A stretch of 64,000 bases of DNA from Variovorax boronicumulans (GCF_007677875.1 NZ_VEDO01000009.1:124001-188000), one strand, 5' to 3'; shown: positions 19,974 through 28,511, counted from the stretch's first letter. Numbers and translations are program-made. Notes: generated by a model from the sequence alone, not told the origin.

Positions 19974-21347
19974 ATGCGCGACAACGCCCAACTGCTGGCC
20001 GACGAAGCGAAGTACTGTTCCTTCGGCGATACCGTGCATTACGTCAACCCACCGAAGATCTTCGATGGATGCGAGGGCAGCTACATGTTCGACGGCGAGG
20101 GAACGCATTACCTGGACCTGCAGATGTGGTACTCGGCCGTGAACTTCGGCTACAAGAACAAGCGGCTGGAGCAAAAGATGATCGAGCAGCTGCAGACGCT
20201 GCCACAGATCGCCAGCCAGTACCTGCACCCGACCAAGATCGAGCTGGCCAAGTTCATCGCCGAGGACGCCAAGGCCAAGTGGGGCTTTGAGGGGCGCGTG
20301 CACTTCAACGTGGGCGGCGCCCAGGCCATCGAGGACTCGCTCAAGGTGGTGCGCAACGCCACGGGCGGCAAGAGCCTGATGTTTGCCTTCGAGGGCGGCT
20401 ACCACGGGCGCACGCTGGGCGCCTCCAGCATCACATCGAGCTACCGCTACCGCCGCCGCTTCGGCCACTTCGGCGACCGCGCGCAGTTCCTGCCCTTCCC
20501 CTACCCTTTCCGCCGGCCCAAAGGCATGACGGCCGAGGAGTATTCCGAATCCCTGGTCAAGGATTTCGCGCGCAAGTTCGAGAACGAGTACCACGCGATC
20601 TGGGATCCCAAGACGCGCCAGTGCGAATACGCGGCCTTCTATGTGGAGCCGATCCAGGGCACGGGCGGCTACGTCGTGCCGCCCGCCAACTTCTTCAAGG
20701 GCCTCAAGAAGGTGCTGGACGAGCACGGCGTGCTGCTGGTCGTGGACGAGATCCAGATGGGCTTCTGGCGCACGGGCACGCTATGGTCGGTGGAGAACTT
20801 CGGCGTCAAGCCCGACGTGCTGGTCTTCGCCAAGGCGCTGACCAATGGGCTCAATGCGCTGTCCGGCCTGTGGGCGCGCGAGGAACTCATCAACCCGACC
20901 ATCTTCCCGCCGGGCTCCACGCACTCGACCTTCGCGTCCAACCCGCTGGGCACGGCGCTGGGCCTGGAGGTCATGAAGATGACGCACGAGGTCGACTTCG
21001 GCGCCCAGGTGCGCAACAGCGGCGCCTACTTCCTCGAGGGGCTCAAAGAGCTGCAAAAGCGCCACAAGGAGATCGGCGACGTGGACGGCCTGGGCCTGGC
21101 GCTGCGCGCGGAGATCTGCACCGAGGACGGCTTCACGCCCAACCGCGCGCTGCTCGACAAGATGGTCGACATCGGCCTGGAAGGCACGCTGGAATACAAG
21201 GGCCAAAAGCGCGGCCTCGTGCTCGACGTGGGCGGCTACTACAAGAACGTGATCACGCTGGCACCCTCGCTGCTGATCACGCGCGCGGAGATCGACGAAG
21301 CCCTGGTGCTGCTGGACCAGTTGCTGACGCGCGCCAAGCGCGCCTGA
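19974..21347 (+). CDS. Class III PLP-dependent aminotransferase
   Basis: 457 aa fold-type I aminotransferase. The PLP lysine is K287 (FAKALTNG), the ring-nitrogen Asp is D258 (VVDEIQMGFWRTG), and the phosphate-binding GGAQAIE and EGGYHGRT blocks are present. DEIQMGFWRTG differs from the common DEVQTGFGRTG, so this may be a distinct subgroup. It probably transfers an amino group from an omega-amino acid, diamine or similar donor; the substrate is unknown. RBS AGGAG at proper distance. First gene of a rightward operon with a GNAT, a ureohydrolase-fold protein and a CFA-like methyltransferase. Confidence 0.92.
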   Translation: MRDNAQLLADEAKYCSFGDTVHYVNPPKIFDGCEGSYMFDGEGTHYLDLQMWYSAVNFGYKNKRLEQKMIEQLQTLPQIASQYLHPTKIELAKFIAEDAKAKWGFEGRVHFNVGGAQAIEDSLKVVRNATGGKSLMFAFEGGYHGRTLGASSITSSYRYRRRFGHFGDRAQFLPFPYPFRRPKGMTAEEYSESLVKDFARKFENEYHAIWDPKTRQCEYAAFYVEPIQGTGGYVVPPANFFKGLKKVLDEHGVLLVVDEIQMGFWRTGTLWSVENFGVKPDVLVFAKALTNGLNALSGLWAREELINPTIFPPGSTHSTFASNPLGTALGLEVMKMTHEVDFGAQVRNSGAYFLEGLKELQKRHKEIGDVDGLGLALRAEICTEDGFTPNRALLDKMVDIGLEGTLEYKGQKRGLVLDVGGYYKNVITLAPSLLITRAEIDEALVLLDQLLTRAKRA

Positions 21348-21355
21348 GGCGGCCG

Positions 21356-22426
21356 ATGGCCTGGCGCAACCTGGTCGAGCCGGCCACGCTGCTCGACCAC
21401 TTCCAGGCGCACCCGCCCGAGGGCTTCGTGCCCCTGCCCGGCCTGCCGGTGCCGGCCTTCGCTGCGCCGTTCGACCTGCTCACCACGGCCGACGCCGCCT
21501 TCAAGGCGCGGCTGCGCGCCCTGCCGCTGTACCGGCACTGGTCGCGCTGGCTGCGCGTGCGCACGGCCTTCGTCGGCACGACGGTGAGCGAGTACGCGGC
21601 GCTGCCGGCGGCCCCCTCCATGGAACCTGCCGACTTCGCGCGCGCGGTGCGCACCACGCTGGGCAGGCGTTTCCCGCTGGCCATCGTCAAGGACATTCCG
21701 CAGCAGTCGCCCTTGCTGGACGAGGCCGACAACGCCTATGCGCTGGCGCTGGCGCAGGCCTGCGCGGCGCAAGGCTTCGTGCTGGTCGAAGGCCAGGCGC
21801 TGGCCTACGTGCCCATCGATTTCCTCAGCATCGAGGCCTACCTGGCACGGCTGTCGTCCACCCGCCGGCAGAATCTGCGGCGCAAGCTGCGCAGCCGGGC
21901 GGAGGTCGCCGTGCAAACGATGGCCACGGGCGATGCCGCCATCGACGATGCACGCATCGCGGCGTACTACGCGCTGTACGAAGGCGTCTATGCGCAAAGC
22001 GAGGTGCACTTCGACCGGCTCACCCTGCCCTTCTTCGCCGCGCTGCTGCGCGATGCCGGCGCCAACGGCATCGTCTTCGAATACCGCAGCCGGTCGACCG
22101 GCGCGCTGCTGGGCTGGAACCTGTGCTACGTGCACGCGGGCCGACTCGTGGACAAGTACATCGGCCTGGCCTACCCAGCGGCGCGCGAATGCAACCTGTA
22201 CTTCCTGAGCTGGATCGAGAACCTCGAGTACGCGCTGGCGCAGGGCCTGAGCCACTACGTCGCGGGCTGGACGGACCCGGAGGTCAAGCGCAGCCTGGGC
22301 GCGCGCTTCGCCTTCACGCAGCATGCGGTGTACGTGCGCCAGCCGGTGTTGCGCGCGCTGGGGCGGCGCCTGGCGGGGCGTTTCGAGAGCGACCGGCAGT
22401 GGCGCGAACAGGCGGGGCTGAAATGA
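21356..22426 (+). CDS. GNAT-fold acyltransferase, BioF2-like/peptidogalycan-type
   Basis: 356 aa. The C-terminal half (from about residue 160) matches the Acetyltransf_6/BioF2-like fold shared with FemAB-type enzymes: STRRQNLRRKLR, then YYALYEGVYAQSEVHFDRL and GWNLCYVHAGRLVDKYIGL. The N-terminal half is a separate domain I cannot name. It probably N-acylates or aminoacylates an amine, possibly the product of the aminotransferase 8 bp upstream. Acyl donor and acceptor cannot be read. Confidence 0.82.
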   Translation: MAWRNLVEPATLLDHFQAHPPEGFVPLPGLPVPAFAAPFDLLTTADAAFKARLRALPLYRHWSRWLRVRTAFVGTTVSEYAALPAAPSMEPADFARAVRTTLGRRFPLAIVKDIPQQSPLLDEADNAYALALAQACAAQGFVLVEGQALAYVPIDFLSIEAYLARLSSTRRQNLRRKLRSRAEVAVQTMATGDAAIDDARIAAYYALYEGVYAQSEVHFDRLTLPFFAALLRDAGANGIVFEYRSRSTGALLGWNLCYVHAGRLVDKYIGLAYPAARECNLYFLSWIENLEYALAQGLSHYVAGWTDPEVKRSLGARFAFTQHAVYVRQPVLRALGRRLAGRFESDRQWREQAGLK

Positions 22427-22440
22427 AACCACCCCCGTTT

Positions 22441-22465
22441 GGACTTCTCACTTCGTGTAGAAGTC
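22441..22465. repeat. Short inverted repeat in the GNAT-ureohydrolase gap
   Basis: GGACTTCT and AGAAGTCC flank a small CAC/GTG inner pairing. No T run follows on either strand, so it is not a standard terminator. On the minus strand it overlaps the last codons and stop of a possible 33-residue ORF. It lies in a 189-bp gap that is unusually wide for this operon. Confidence 0.45.
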
Positions 22466-22615
22466 CCATCCCCGCTCCAGGGGGCGCCGCCAGCGCCCGG
22501 GCAGAGCCCGTTGCGCGGCGTCTGCTGGCGTGGCCTGCTCCGCGGCCATTTGCTCCGCTGCTTGCGAGCCGGTTTCGTGCGATGCGGGTGGCGCGCCGCG
22601 CCGTGAGGGACTGAT

Positions 22616-23515
22616 ATGCGCGATTCGCCCGTCGTGCTGGACCTGGACGGCGCGGTGCGCCCGCTGCCGGGCGAGCGCCGCCTGGGGCTGGCGGATTGGC
22701 AGGAGCGGCTGCGCTTCGGCTGCGGGCTGCGCACGCTGCGCGCCTTCGCCGCCACGCTGGAGAGCGCACTGCCGCCTTTCGCCGCGCACGGCACGGTATT
22801 CATGGGCAGCGGTGACTTCCACCACCTGAGCTGGCCGCTCATCGAACGCTGCATCGCCGCTCGCGCCCACGCGGCCGCCCAGCCGCTGCGCGTGGTCGTG
22901 CTGGATAACCACCCGGACAACATGCGCTTCCCGTTCGGCGTGCACTGCGGCTCCTGGGTGCGGCGCGTGGCGCTGCTGCCAGCCGTCTCGCAGGTGCACG
23001 TGGGCGGCATCACCTCGCCCGACATCGGCAACGGCCATGCCTGGGAGAACTACCTCGCGCCGCTGCGCGCCGGCAAGCTGATCTACTGGCAGGCGGGCGT
23101 GGACACGGGCTGGGCGCGCTGGCTGGGCGTGGCCCGCGCGGTGCGCCGCTTCGACGACGTGGCGGCGCTGGCGGACGCGCTGGCCGCGCACCTGCGCAGC
23201 ACGCCGCAGCCCACCTATCTCAGCATCGACAAGGACGTGTTCGCGCCATCGGTCGTGCAGACCAACTGGGACCAGGGCCGCATGACCGAGGGGCAGGCGC
23301 TGCGGATCGTGGGCGCGCTGCAGGGCCAGGTGGTGGGCAGCGACATCACGGGCGATGTGTCGGCCCACCGCTACACCACAGCCTGGAAGCGCTGGCTCAG
23401 CGCACGCGACGGGCAGGACACCGCCCTGCCCGCCCAGCCGCTGGCCGATTGGCAGGCGACCCAGCATGCGCTGAACCTGCGGCTGGCAGGGGCGATCGCC
23501 GCTGCCCACGACTGA
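22616..23515 (+). CDS. Arginase/ureohydrolase-fold family protein
   Basis: 299 aa. Ureohydrolase metal motifs are recognisable but altered: GSGDFHH (residues 64-70) where GGDH is usual, D97-N-H99-P-D101 for DAHxD, and SIDKDVFAP (D205, D207) for SxDxDxxDP, with Ala at 210 in place of the last Asp. The main Mn ligands are kept, so hydrolase activity is plausible, but the guanidino-substrate site probably differs from arginase or agmatinase. RBS GAGGGA. Third gene of the rightward operon. Confidence 0.85.
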   Translation: MRDSPVVLDLDGAVRPLPGERRLGLADWQERLRFGCGLRTLRAFAATLESALPPFAAHGTVFMGSGDFHHLSWPLIERCIAARAHAAAQPLRVVVLDNHPDNMRFPFGVHCGSWVRRVALLPAVSQVHVGGITSPDIGNGHAWENYLAPLRAGKLIYWQAGVDTGWARWLGVARAVRRFDDVAALADALAAHLRSTPQPTYLSIDKDVFAPSVVQTNWDQGRMTEGQALRIVGALQGQVVGSDITGDVSAHRYTTAWKRWLSARDGQDTALPAQPLADWQATQHALNLRLAGAIAAAHD

Positions 23516-23539
23516 CAACCACGCAGGAGACCCGCGGCC

Positions 23540-24796
23540 ATGCTCGACACCCTCATCGACCGCCTGCTGCGCCATGCCTTCACGCCGCTGGTCCGCCAGG
23601 GCCTGCTGGAGATCGTGACGCCAGCCGGCCGCGTGCTCGCCTTCGGCGACGGCGGCACGCCGCAGGCGCGCATGCGGCTCACCGACCGGCGTGCCGTGTT
23701 TGCGCTGCTGCGCGACCCGGACCTGCAGTTCGGCGAACTGTTCATGCAGGAGCGGCTGCGGGTCGAGCACGGCACGGTGTACGACGTGCTGGAGCTCGTG
23801 CTGCGCGGCGCGCGCGGTGTGCCGGTGCGCCCCAGCGTTCGCCTGCTGGACGCCTGGCGCATGCGCCTGCGCCCGCTGCTGCAGCACAACCAGCGCCGCC
23901 GCGCGCGCGCCAACGTGGCCCACCACTACGACCTGGACGACCGGCTCTACCGCCTGTTCCTCGACGACGACCGCCAATACTCCTGCGCCTACTTCGCGCG
24001 CGGCGACGAGAGCCTGGAGGAGGCCCAGCTCGCCAAGAAGCGCCACATCGCCGCCAAGCTCTTGGTCGAGCCCGGCCAGCGCGTGCTGGACATCGGCTGC
24101 GGCTGGGGCGGCATGGCGCTGTACCTGGCCGAGGTGGCGCAGGCCGGCCAGGTCACGGGCGTCACGCTGTCGACCGAGCAGCTCGCCACCGCGCAGCAGC
24201 GGGCCGCGGCCTCGCCACGCGGCGCCGACCTGCAGTTCCGGCTGGAGGACTACCGCGACACACGCGGCGCCTTCGAACGCATCGTCTCGGTCGGCATGTT
24301 CGAGCACGTGGGCACGGGCCACCACGACGCCTTCTTCCGCCAGTGCCGCGACCTGCTCACCGAGGACGGCGTGATGCTGCTGCACTTCATCGGCAACAGC
24401 GACGTGCCCGACTTCAACAACCCCTGGATCGAGCGCTACATCTTTCCAGGCGGGCACATCCCCTCGCTGTCGGAGTTCACACCGGCCATCGAGCGCGCCG
24501 GCCTGGTCGTCACCGACATCGAGGTGCTGCGCCTGCACTACGCGCGCACGCTGCGGCTGTGGCGCGAGCGCTTTCTCGCACGGCGTGCCGAGGCCGCCGC
24601 GTTGTACGACGAGCGCTTTTGCCGCATGTGGGAGTTCTACCTGGCGATGTCGGAGACGGCCTTCCGCTACCAGGACATCGCGGTCTTCCAGGTGCAGCTG
24701 GCGCGCCGGCAGGACGCGGTGCCGCTCACGCGCGACTACGTCGGCGTGCGCGAGGCGGAACTGCAGGCCCGCGAACAGGTCCGCGCGGCGGGCTGA
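23540..24796 (+). CDS. Cyclopropane-fatty-acyl-phospholipid synthase-like methyltransferase
   Basis: 418 aa SAM-dependent enzyme of the CFA synthase/mycolic acid methyltransferase group. It has an N-terminal lipid-binding-like domain (1-115), then the catalytic domain: NVAHHYDL, QYSCAYF, SAM site VLDIGCGWGG (182-191), MFEHVG and FNNPWIERYIFPGGHIPS. It probably methylates or cyclopropanates an unsaturated acyl chain. Whether it acts on bulk phospholipid or on this cluster's product is unknown. RBS GCAGGAG. Its last 61 bp overlap the convergent DegT gene. Confidence 0.92.
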   Translation: MLDTLIDRLLRHAFTPLVRQGLLEIVTPAGRVLAFGDGGTPQARMRLTDRRAVFALLRDPDLQFGELFMQERLRVEHGTVYDVLELVLRGARGVPVRPSVRLLDAWRMRLRPLLQHNQRRRARANVAHHYDLDDRLYRLFLDDDRQYSCAYFARGDESLEEAQLAKKRHIAAKLLVEPGQRVLDIGCGWGGMALYLAEVAQAGQVTGVTLSTEQLATAQQRAAASPRGADLQFRLEDYRDTRGAFERIVSVGMFEHVGTGHHDAFFRQCRDLLTEDGVMLLHFIGNSDVPDFNNPWIERYIFPGGHIPSLSEFTPAIERAGLVVTDIEVLRLHYARTLRLWRERFLARRAEAAALYDERFCRMWEFYLAMSETAFRYQDIAVFQVQLARRQDAVPLTRDYVGVREAELQAREQVRAAG

Positions 24797-26016
24797 GCCT
24801 GGTCCACCGCAGCACGCAACGCAGCGCACACCGCGGCGAAGTGCGCCTCGTCCAGCCAGGGGCTGTTGCTGATGGACAGCAGCCGCCCGGCCCAGTCGCG
24901 CGCATGGGGCAGCGCCTGCGCCGGCACAGGCGGCACCACCGCGGCGTAGCGTCGGTAGTCCGGCAGGGCCTGCACGAAGGGTACGCCCAGCCCCCAACCT
25001 TGGCCCCAGTGCTGCCTGAGGACCGCGTCGCGCACCGCCCGCGTGGGCAGGCGCACCAGCAGCACCGGCCAAACGCCCGCGGCACGCGCCACGGCCGGGC
25101 TGTCGCCGACCGGCTCCACGCCGGGGATGGCCGCCAGGCGCGGCAGGCGCTCGGCCGCCCGCAGCGCGGCCTGGCGCTGGAAGTCGGCCAGGCGCGCCAG
25201 CGCGCGCACGCCCACCGCGCGGCGCCAGCGGCCGGGCCGGTGCAGCGGGATGGTCGGCGCGAAATCGTCGCCGGCCGCCTGCTCCCAGTCGCCACGGGCC
25301 AGCGCGCGGCGCAGCGGCGCGCCGTAGGCCCAGCCCAACCCCGCGGGCCGGTACAGCGCCGCATAGCCCAGCAGCTCCAAGCTGCGCCGCAGTTCCATCC
25401 ACAGGCGCGGCGGTGCCAGGGCGATGCTGGCCTCGTGCACCGGCGCGCGCAGCGCGTCTTCGCGGGCGAACAGCAGCCCGCCTTCGTAGAGCGTGAGGCC
25501 CTTGCCCACGGCCAGGCTGTAGAAGCCCAGGTCGCCCTGCAGCCCCACGGGCGCGCCAGCCACGCGCGCGCCCAGGGATTGGGCGGCGTCCTCGACCACC
25601 CAGGCGCCCACGCGGCGCGCGCAGGCCAGCGCCGCCTGCACGTCGGCGACGCGCCCGCCCAGGTGCGTGGGCACGATGGCCAGCGTGCGCGCGCCGGCCA
25701 GGGCATCCAGATGCGCCGGATCCAGATCCAACGCATCGGCCTGCAGGTCGCACAGGCGCAGCTGCAGGCCGCAGTGCGCCACCGCCAGCGCCACCAGCGG
25801 GCAGGTGTAGGCCGGCACGATGACCTCGCAGCGCCCGGGCGCCAGGCGCTGCAGGGCCGTGAGCGCCATAACCAGCGCCGCGGTGCCCGAGCACTCGAGC
25901 TGCGCATGCGGCAGCCCCAGGTGGCGGGCCAGCGCGCTGGCCAAGTCGGCATCGCCGCCGGGCCAGAGGTCGGCCGCACGCAGCGGCAGGCCCGCGGTGG
26001 GCGGCACGGTGGTCAT
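24736..26016 (-). CDS. DegT/DnrJ/EryC1/StrS-family aminotransferase
   Basis: 426 aa PLP enzyme of the group that aminates keto-sugars and similar precursors. K172 in AVGKGLTLYEGG is the PLP lysine and D143 in VEDAAQS binds the pyridine nitrogen; the CSGTAALVMAL phosphate site is also present. The C-terminus is poorly conserved and is encoded opposite the end of the CFA-like gene. Start ATG 26016. It is the last gene of the leftward operon, after two half-size EamA transporters; a DegT enzyme with ArnE/F-like transporters resembles the logic of lipid A aminoarabinose loci, but no other arn gene is present. Confidence 0.88.
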   Translation of the reverse strand: MTTVPPTAGLPLRAADLWPGGDADLASALARHLGLPHAQLECSGTAALVMALTALQRLAPGRCEVIVPAYTCPLVALAVAHCGLQLRLCDLQADALDLDPAHLDALAGARTLAIVPTHLGGRVADVQAALACARRVGAWVVEDAAQSLGARVAGAPVGLQGDLGFYSLAVGKGLTLYEGGLLFAREDALRAPVHEASIALAPPRLWMELRRSLELLGYAALYRPAGLGWAYGAPLRRALARGDWEQAAGDDFAPTIPLHRPGRWRRAVGVRALARLADFQRQAALRAAERLPRLAAIPGVEPVGDSPAVARAAGVWPVLLVRLPTRAVRDAVLRQHWGQGWGLGVPFVQALPDYRRYAAVVPPVPAQALPHARDWAGRLLSISNSPWLDEAHFAAVCAALRAAVDQAQPAARTCSRACSSASRTPT

Positions 26017-26032
26017 GCGGCGGGCCGGCGCC

Positions 26033-26497
26033 TCATGCCGGCTCGTTCCCGTGCGCCAGCCCGGCCGCCCCCGCGCTCGCCGCACCCGCCCCCGGCGCGC
26101 CGCCGGGCTGGTCCTCGGCCGTCTCGCTGATGGCCAGGCACACGATGCCGGCCGCGATGAAGGCTGCCCCCACGAGCTGCGCCCGGCCGATGGCCTCGCC
26201 GAAGAGCCAGGCCGACATCGCCATGACCGAGACGATCTCCAGGTGCGAGGCCGCGAAAGCGGGGCCGATGGGTGCGTGCCGCAGCAGCGTCATCCAGCAG
26301 AAGAAGGCGCCCACGTAGCCGAGCAGCGCGCCGTAGATCCAGGGCTGGCCGAACACGCGCGCCAGCCAGGCGGCCGAGAACTCCAGCGGCAGCGCCTGCG
26401 CGCCGGCCTGTTTGAAGCTCAGCTGGGCCAGCGTGTCGAAGGCCATCAGTGCCAGGAAGCCGAGCAGGTAAAAGCGCCGTTTGCCGCTCATTGCCAT
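26033..26497 (-). CDS. Half-size EamA/DMT transporter subunit (second of a pair)
   Basis: 154 aa with four predicted membrane helices and an Ala/Gly-rich cytoplasmic tail. It belongs to the drug/metabolite transporter superfamily in the short form seen in SMR pumps and in the ArnE/ArnF flippase. Blocks such as QPWIYGALLGYVGAFFCWM and EAIGRAQLVGAAFIAAGIV fit that group. ATG 26497 overlaps the previous gene's end; ATG 26491 overlaps its TGA (ATGA) and is equally likely. Probably forms a heterodimer with the next entry. Confidence 0.83.
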   Translation of the reverse strand: MAMSGKRRFYLLGFLALMAFDTLAQLSFKQAGAQALPLEFSAAWLARVFGQPWIYGALLGYVGAFFCWMTLLRHAPIGPAFAASHLEIVSVMAMSAWLFGEAIGRAQLVGAAFIAAGIVCLAISETAEDQPGGAPGAGAASAGAAGLAHGNEPA

Positions 26498-26856
26498 CCC
26501 ACCACGGCCACACCCACGGAGACCAGAAGGATGCCGGCCACGCGCAGCGGCGACAGCTTCTCTGCGAACAGGAAGCGGCCCGCGACCATGATCGCCACGA
26601 TGTTGATGGAGCCCAGCAGCACGCCCTCGGACAGCGGCACCAGCGACAGGAAGGCCAGCCACAGCACGAACTCGGCCACGTAGCAGCCCACGCCCAGCCA
26701 GATCCAGGGCTGGCGCGCCATGAACTTCCAGCGTGCCAGCCCGTCGCGCGCGCCCGGCCCCGCCGCCGCGGCCTTGAAGGCGAGCTGGCCGCCGCTGTCC
26801 ACCAGCACGTTCAGCACCCACAGCGTGAGGACCAGCGGCGAGAGCGCGCTAGCCAC
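26488..26856 (-). CDS. Half-size EamA/DMT transporter subunit (first of a pair)
   Basis: 122 aa from a GTG at 26856, four membrane helices. It resembles ArnE/ArnF-like subunits: RQPWIWLGVGCYVAEF, VPLSEGVLLGSINIVAIM, EKLSPLRVAGILLVSVGVAVVG. A GTG at 26886 would add ten residues. The chosen GTG overlaps the upstream hydrolase stop by 8 bp and has GGAG about 10 bp before it. With its partner it probably flips a lipid-linked or amphipathic amine across the inner membrane; this is inference. Confidence 0.82.
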   Translation of the reverse strand: MASALSPLVLTLWVLNVLVDSGGQLAFKAAAAGPGARDGLARWKFMARQPWIWLGVGCYVAEFVLWLAFLSLVPLSEGVLLGSINIVAIMVAGRFLFAEKLSPLRVAGILLVSVGVAVVGWQ

Positions 26857-27727
26857 CGGCCGCTCCGCCCACCGGCGCCAAGCCACCGGACGCGATGCGG
26901 GCGACGAAGTCGGCCGTGCGGGCGATCACCGTGCGGCGCTCGCGGTCGATGGTGATCATGTGGTAGCTGTCTTCCAGCAGCACCAGCTCCACGGGCGCGG
27001 CGGTGACGCCGTCGACGATGTCGCGCGCATTGGACGGCGTGGAGACGTCGTCCTCGGTGGCGTGCACCACGAGGCATGGCGCACGCACCTCACCGAGCCG
27101 GCGCAGCACATGCGCCGACAGCCGCCGCATCTCGATGATGGTCCACCAGGGGTTGCCGGGCAGGCCCGCGGCCGCGCTGTCGTCGCTGTGCATCTGCGCC
27201 ACGATGCGCTTGCGCAGCGCCTCGTCCTTGATGCCGTAGGGCGGCTGTTCCATGAACACCGCATCGCGCCCGATGCCCAGCAGACGGAACAGCGGCAGCA
27301 GGAAGGCCAGCCGTGTGTAGCCGGGAATGCTCCAGCCGTCGTAGCGGAACAGGGTGGACAGCGCGCACACGCCCGCGATGCGCTCGGGCTGGCGCTGCGC
27401 CAGCGCCAGCGACAGCACCGCCCCCATCGACAGTCCGCCGACGACGACGCGGTCCACATGCCGGGCCAGCCGCTCGGCGCCCGCCTCCACGCTGGCGACC
27501 CAGTCGGGCCAGCGCGCGGCCACCAGGTCGGCCACGCTGCCGCAATGGCCGGCCAGTTGCACCGCGTAGACCGTGAAGCCTTCCTTGTGCAGGCCCTTGG
27601 CCAGCAGGCGCATCTCGTTGGGCGTGCCGGTCATGCCGTGCACCAGCAGCACACCGGTGCGTGCGCGCGCGCCCACGCCCTCCAGCACGAATTCATGGGG
27701 GGTGACGCAGATCGACTGCAGGCTCAT
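26849..27727 (-). CDS. Alpha/beta hydrolase (carboxylesterase/monoacylglycerol lipase-like)
   Basis: 292 aa serine hydrolase. The oxyanion block is LLVHGMTGTPNEM, the nucleophile elbow is GGLSMG (S100), and the acid and base are likely the Asp in ATEDDVS and the His in DSYHMITID near the C-terminus. No signal peptide, so cytoplasmic. It resembles Est30-type carboxylesterases that cleave small acyl esters or thioesters. RBS AAAGGAG. In the operon it lies between the phosphatase and the EamA pair. Confidence 0.9.
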   Translation of the reverse strand: MSLQSICVTPHEFVLEGVGARARTGVLLVHGMTGTPNEMRLLAKGLHKEGFTVYAVQLAGHCGSVADLVAARWPDWVASVEAGAERLARHVDRVVVGGLSMGAVLSLALAQRQPERIAGVCALSTLFRYDGWSIPGYTRLAFLLPLFRLLGIGRDAVFMEQPPYGIKDEALRKRIVAQMHSDDSAAAGLPGNPWWTIIEMRRLSAHVLRRLGEVRAPCLVVHATEDDVSTPSNARDIVDGVTAAPVELVLLEDSYHMITIDRERRTVIARTADFVARIASGGLAPVGGAAGG

Positions 27728-27785
27728 CGCGGCGCTCCTTTTCGCAGGCTGACGGTCGGATGCACGGGGCCGATGGAGCGCCGCC

Positions 27786-28511
27786 TCATGCCGCCAGGCG
27801 CTTGCGTTCGCCGACCAGGGCCTGCAGCACGCCCAGCGCTTCGTCGAAACCGGTGAAGGCCGCGTGGGCGATGCCATGGGCCTGGCAGTGGTCGATCAGG
27901 CGGTGCTTGGCCAGCACGAAGTCGGCCTTGCCGGACACGCAGAAGTCCGAACTGCCGTCGCCCACGTAGAGCACCCGGCCGTGGTGCAGCTTCTGCTCGG
28001 CCAGACGCTCGCACTTGCAATTGCCGCTGGCGCGCACGCAGGCCGCGCTGGCCCAGGGCGACTGCAGCTGCCAGCTGCGCGGGCCCGTCTGCACCAGCCG
28101 GTTGGCCACCACCGGCAGGTCGTCCAGACCATGGCGCCGCAGGACCTGGTGGATGCTGTGGTCGATGCCGTCGCTCACCACCTGCACCGGCATCCCCAGG
28201 GCTTGCGCTGTCTGCACGAAGGTCGGGAAGTGCGGATCGATGGCGATGTTCTGCAGGTGCGCGTCCAACGCTGCGCGGTCCATGTCGAGTAGCGCGATCT
28301 GACCCTTCATGCACTCGCGCGAGCCGATCTCGCCGCGCTCCCAGGCGTCCTCCAGCGCCTGCCAGCCGTCGCGGCCGAAGCGCTGCAGCAGCGTGTCGGT
28401 CACGTCCTCGGTGCTGATGGTGCCGTCGAAGTCGCACTGGACCATCCAGCCGCCGGTCGGGCGCGGCGAACGGACCAGGGGCGCCGCAGCGCGTGCCGTC
28501 GTGTCATTCAT
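27786..28511 (-). CDS. HAD-IB phosphatase, MtnX/PHOSPHO-like
   Basis: 241 aa. Motif I is DFDGT (residues 27-31), motif II is VSDG, and motif III/IV is VGDGSSDFC. These are typical of the MtnX, SerB and PHOSPHO1 subgroup that hydrolyses phosphate monoesters. A Cys-rich stretch (CVRASGNCKC) in the cap region could bind metal. No other methionine-salvage gene is near, so MtnX function is doubtful; it more likely removes phosphate from a pathway intermediate. The start overlaps the adaptor gene's stop (ATGAATGA). Confidence 0.87.
   Translation of the reverse strand: MNDTTARAAAPLVRSPRPTGGWMVQCDFDGTISTEDVTDTLLQRFGRDGWQALEDAWERGEIGSRECMKGQIALLDMDRAALDAHLQNIAIDPHFPTFVQTAQALGMPVQVVSDGIDHSIHQVLRRHGLDDLPVVANRLVQTGPRSWQLQSPWASAACVRASGNCKCERLAEQKLHHGRVLYVGDGSSDFCVSGKADFVLAKHRLIDHCQAHGIAHAAFTGFDEALGVLQALVGERKRLAA

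Noticed and set aside
22427-22615. RiPP precursor peptide for the 20-35 kb cluster
   Set aside because: The only candidate is a 33-residue minus-strand frame without leader features, and no RiPP maturase (YcaO, LanM, radical SAM, cyclodehydratase) is present.
22448-25894. 1148-codon minus-strand open frame across the arginase-like and CFA-like genes
   Set aside because: It lies opposite genes with clear motifs, is composed of Arg/Ala/Gly/His-rich sequence typical of high-GC antisense frames, and has no RBS or domain.
27786-28511. Methionine salvage enzyme MtnX
   Set aside because: Only the HAD motifs support it; no mtnA, mtnB, mtnW or mtnD gene is in the window, and the operon context is export and biosynthesis.
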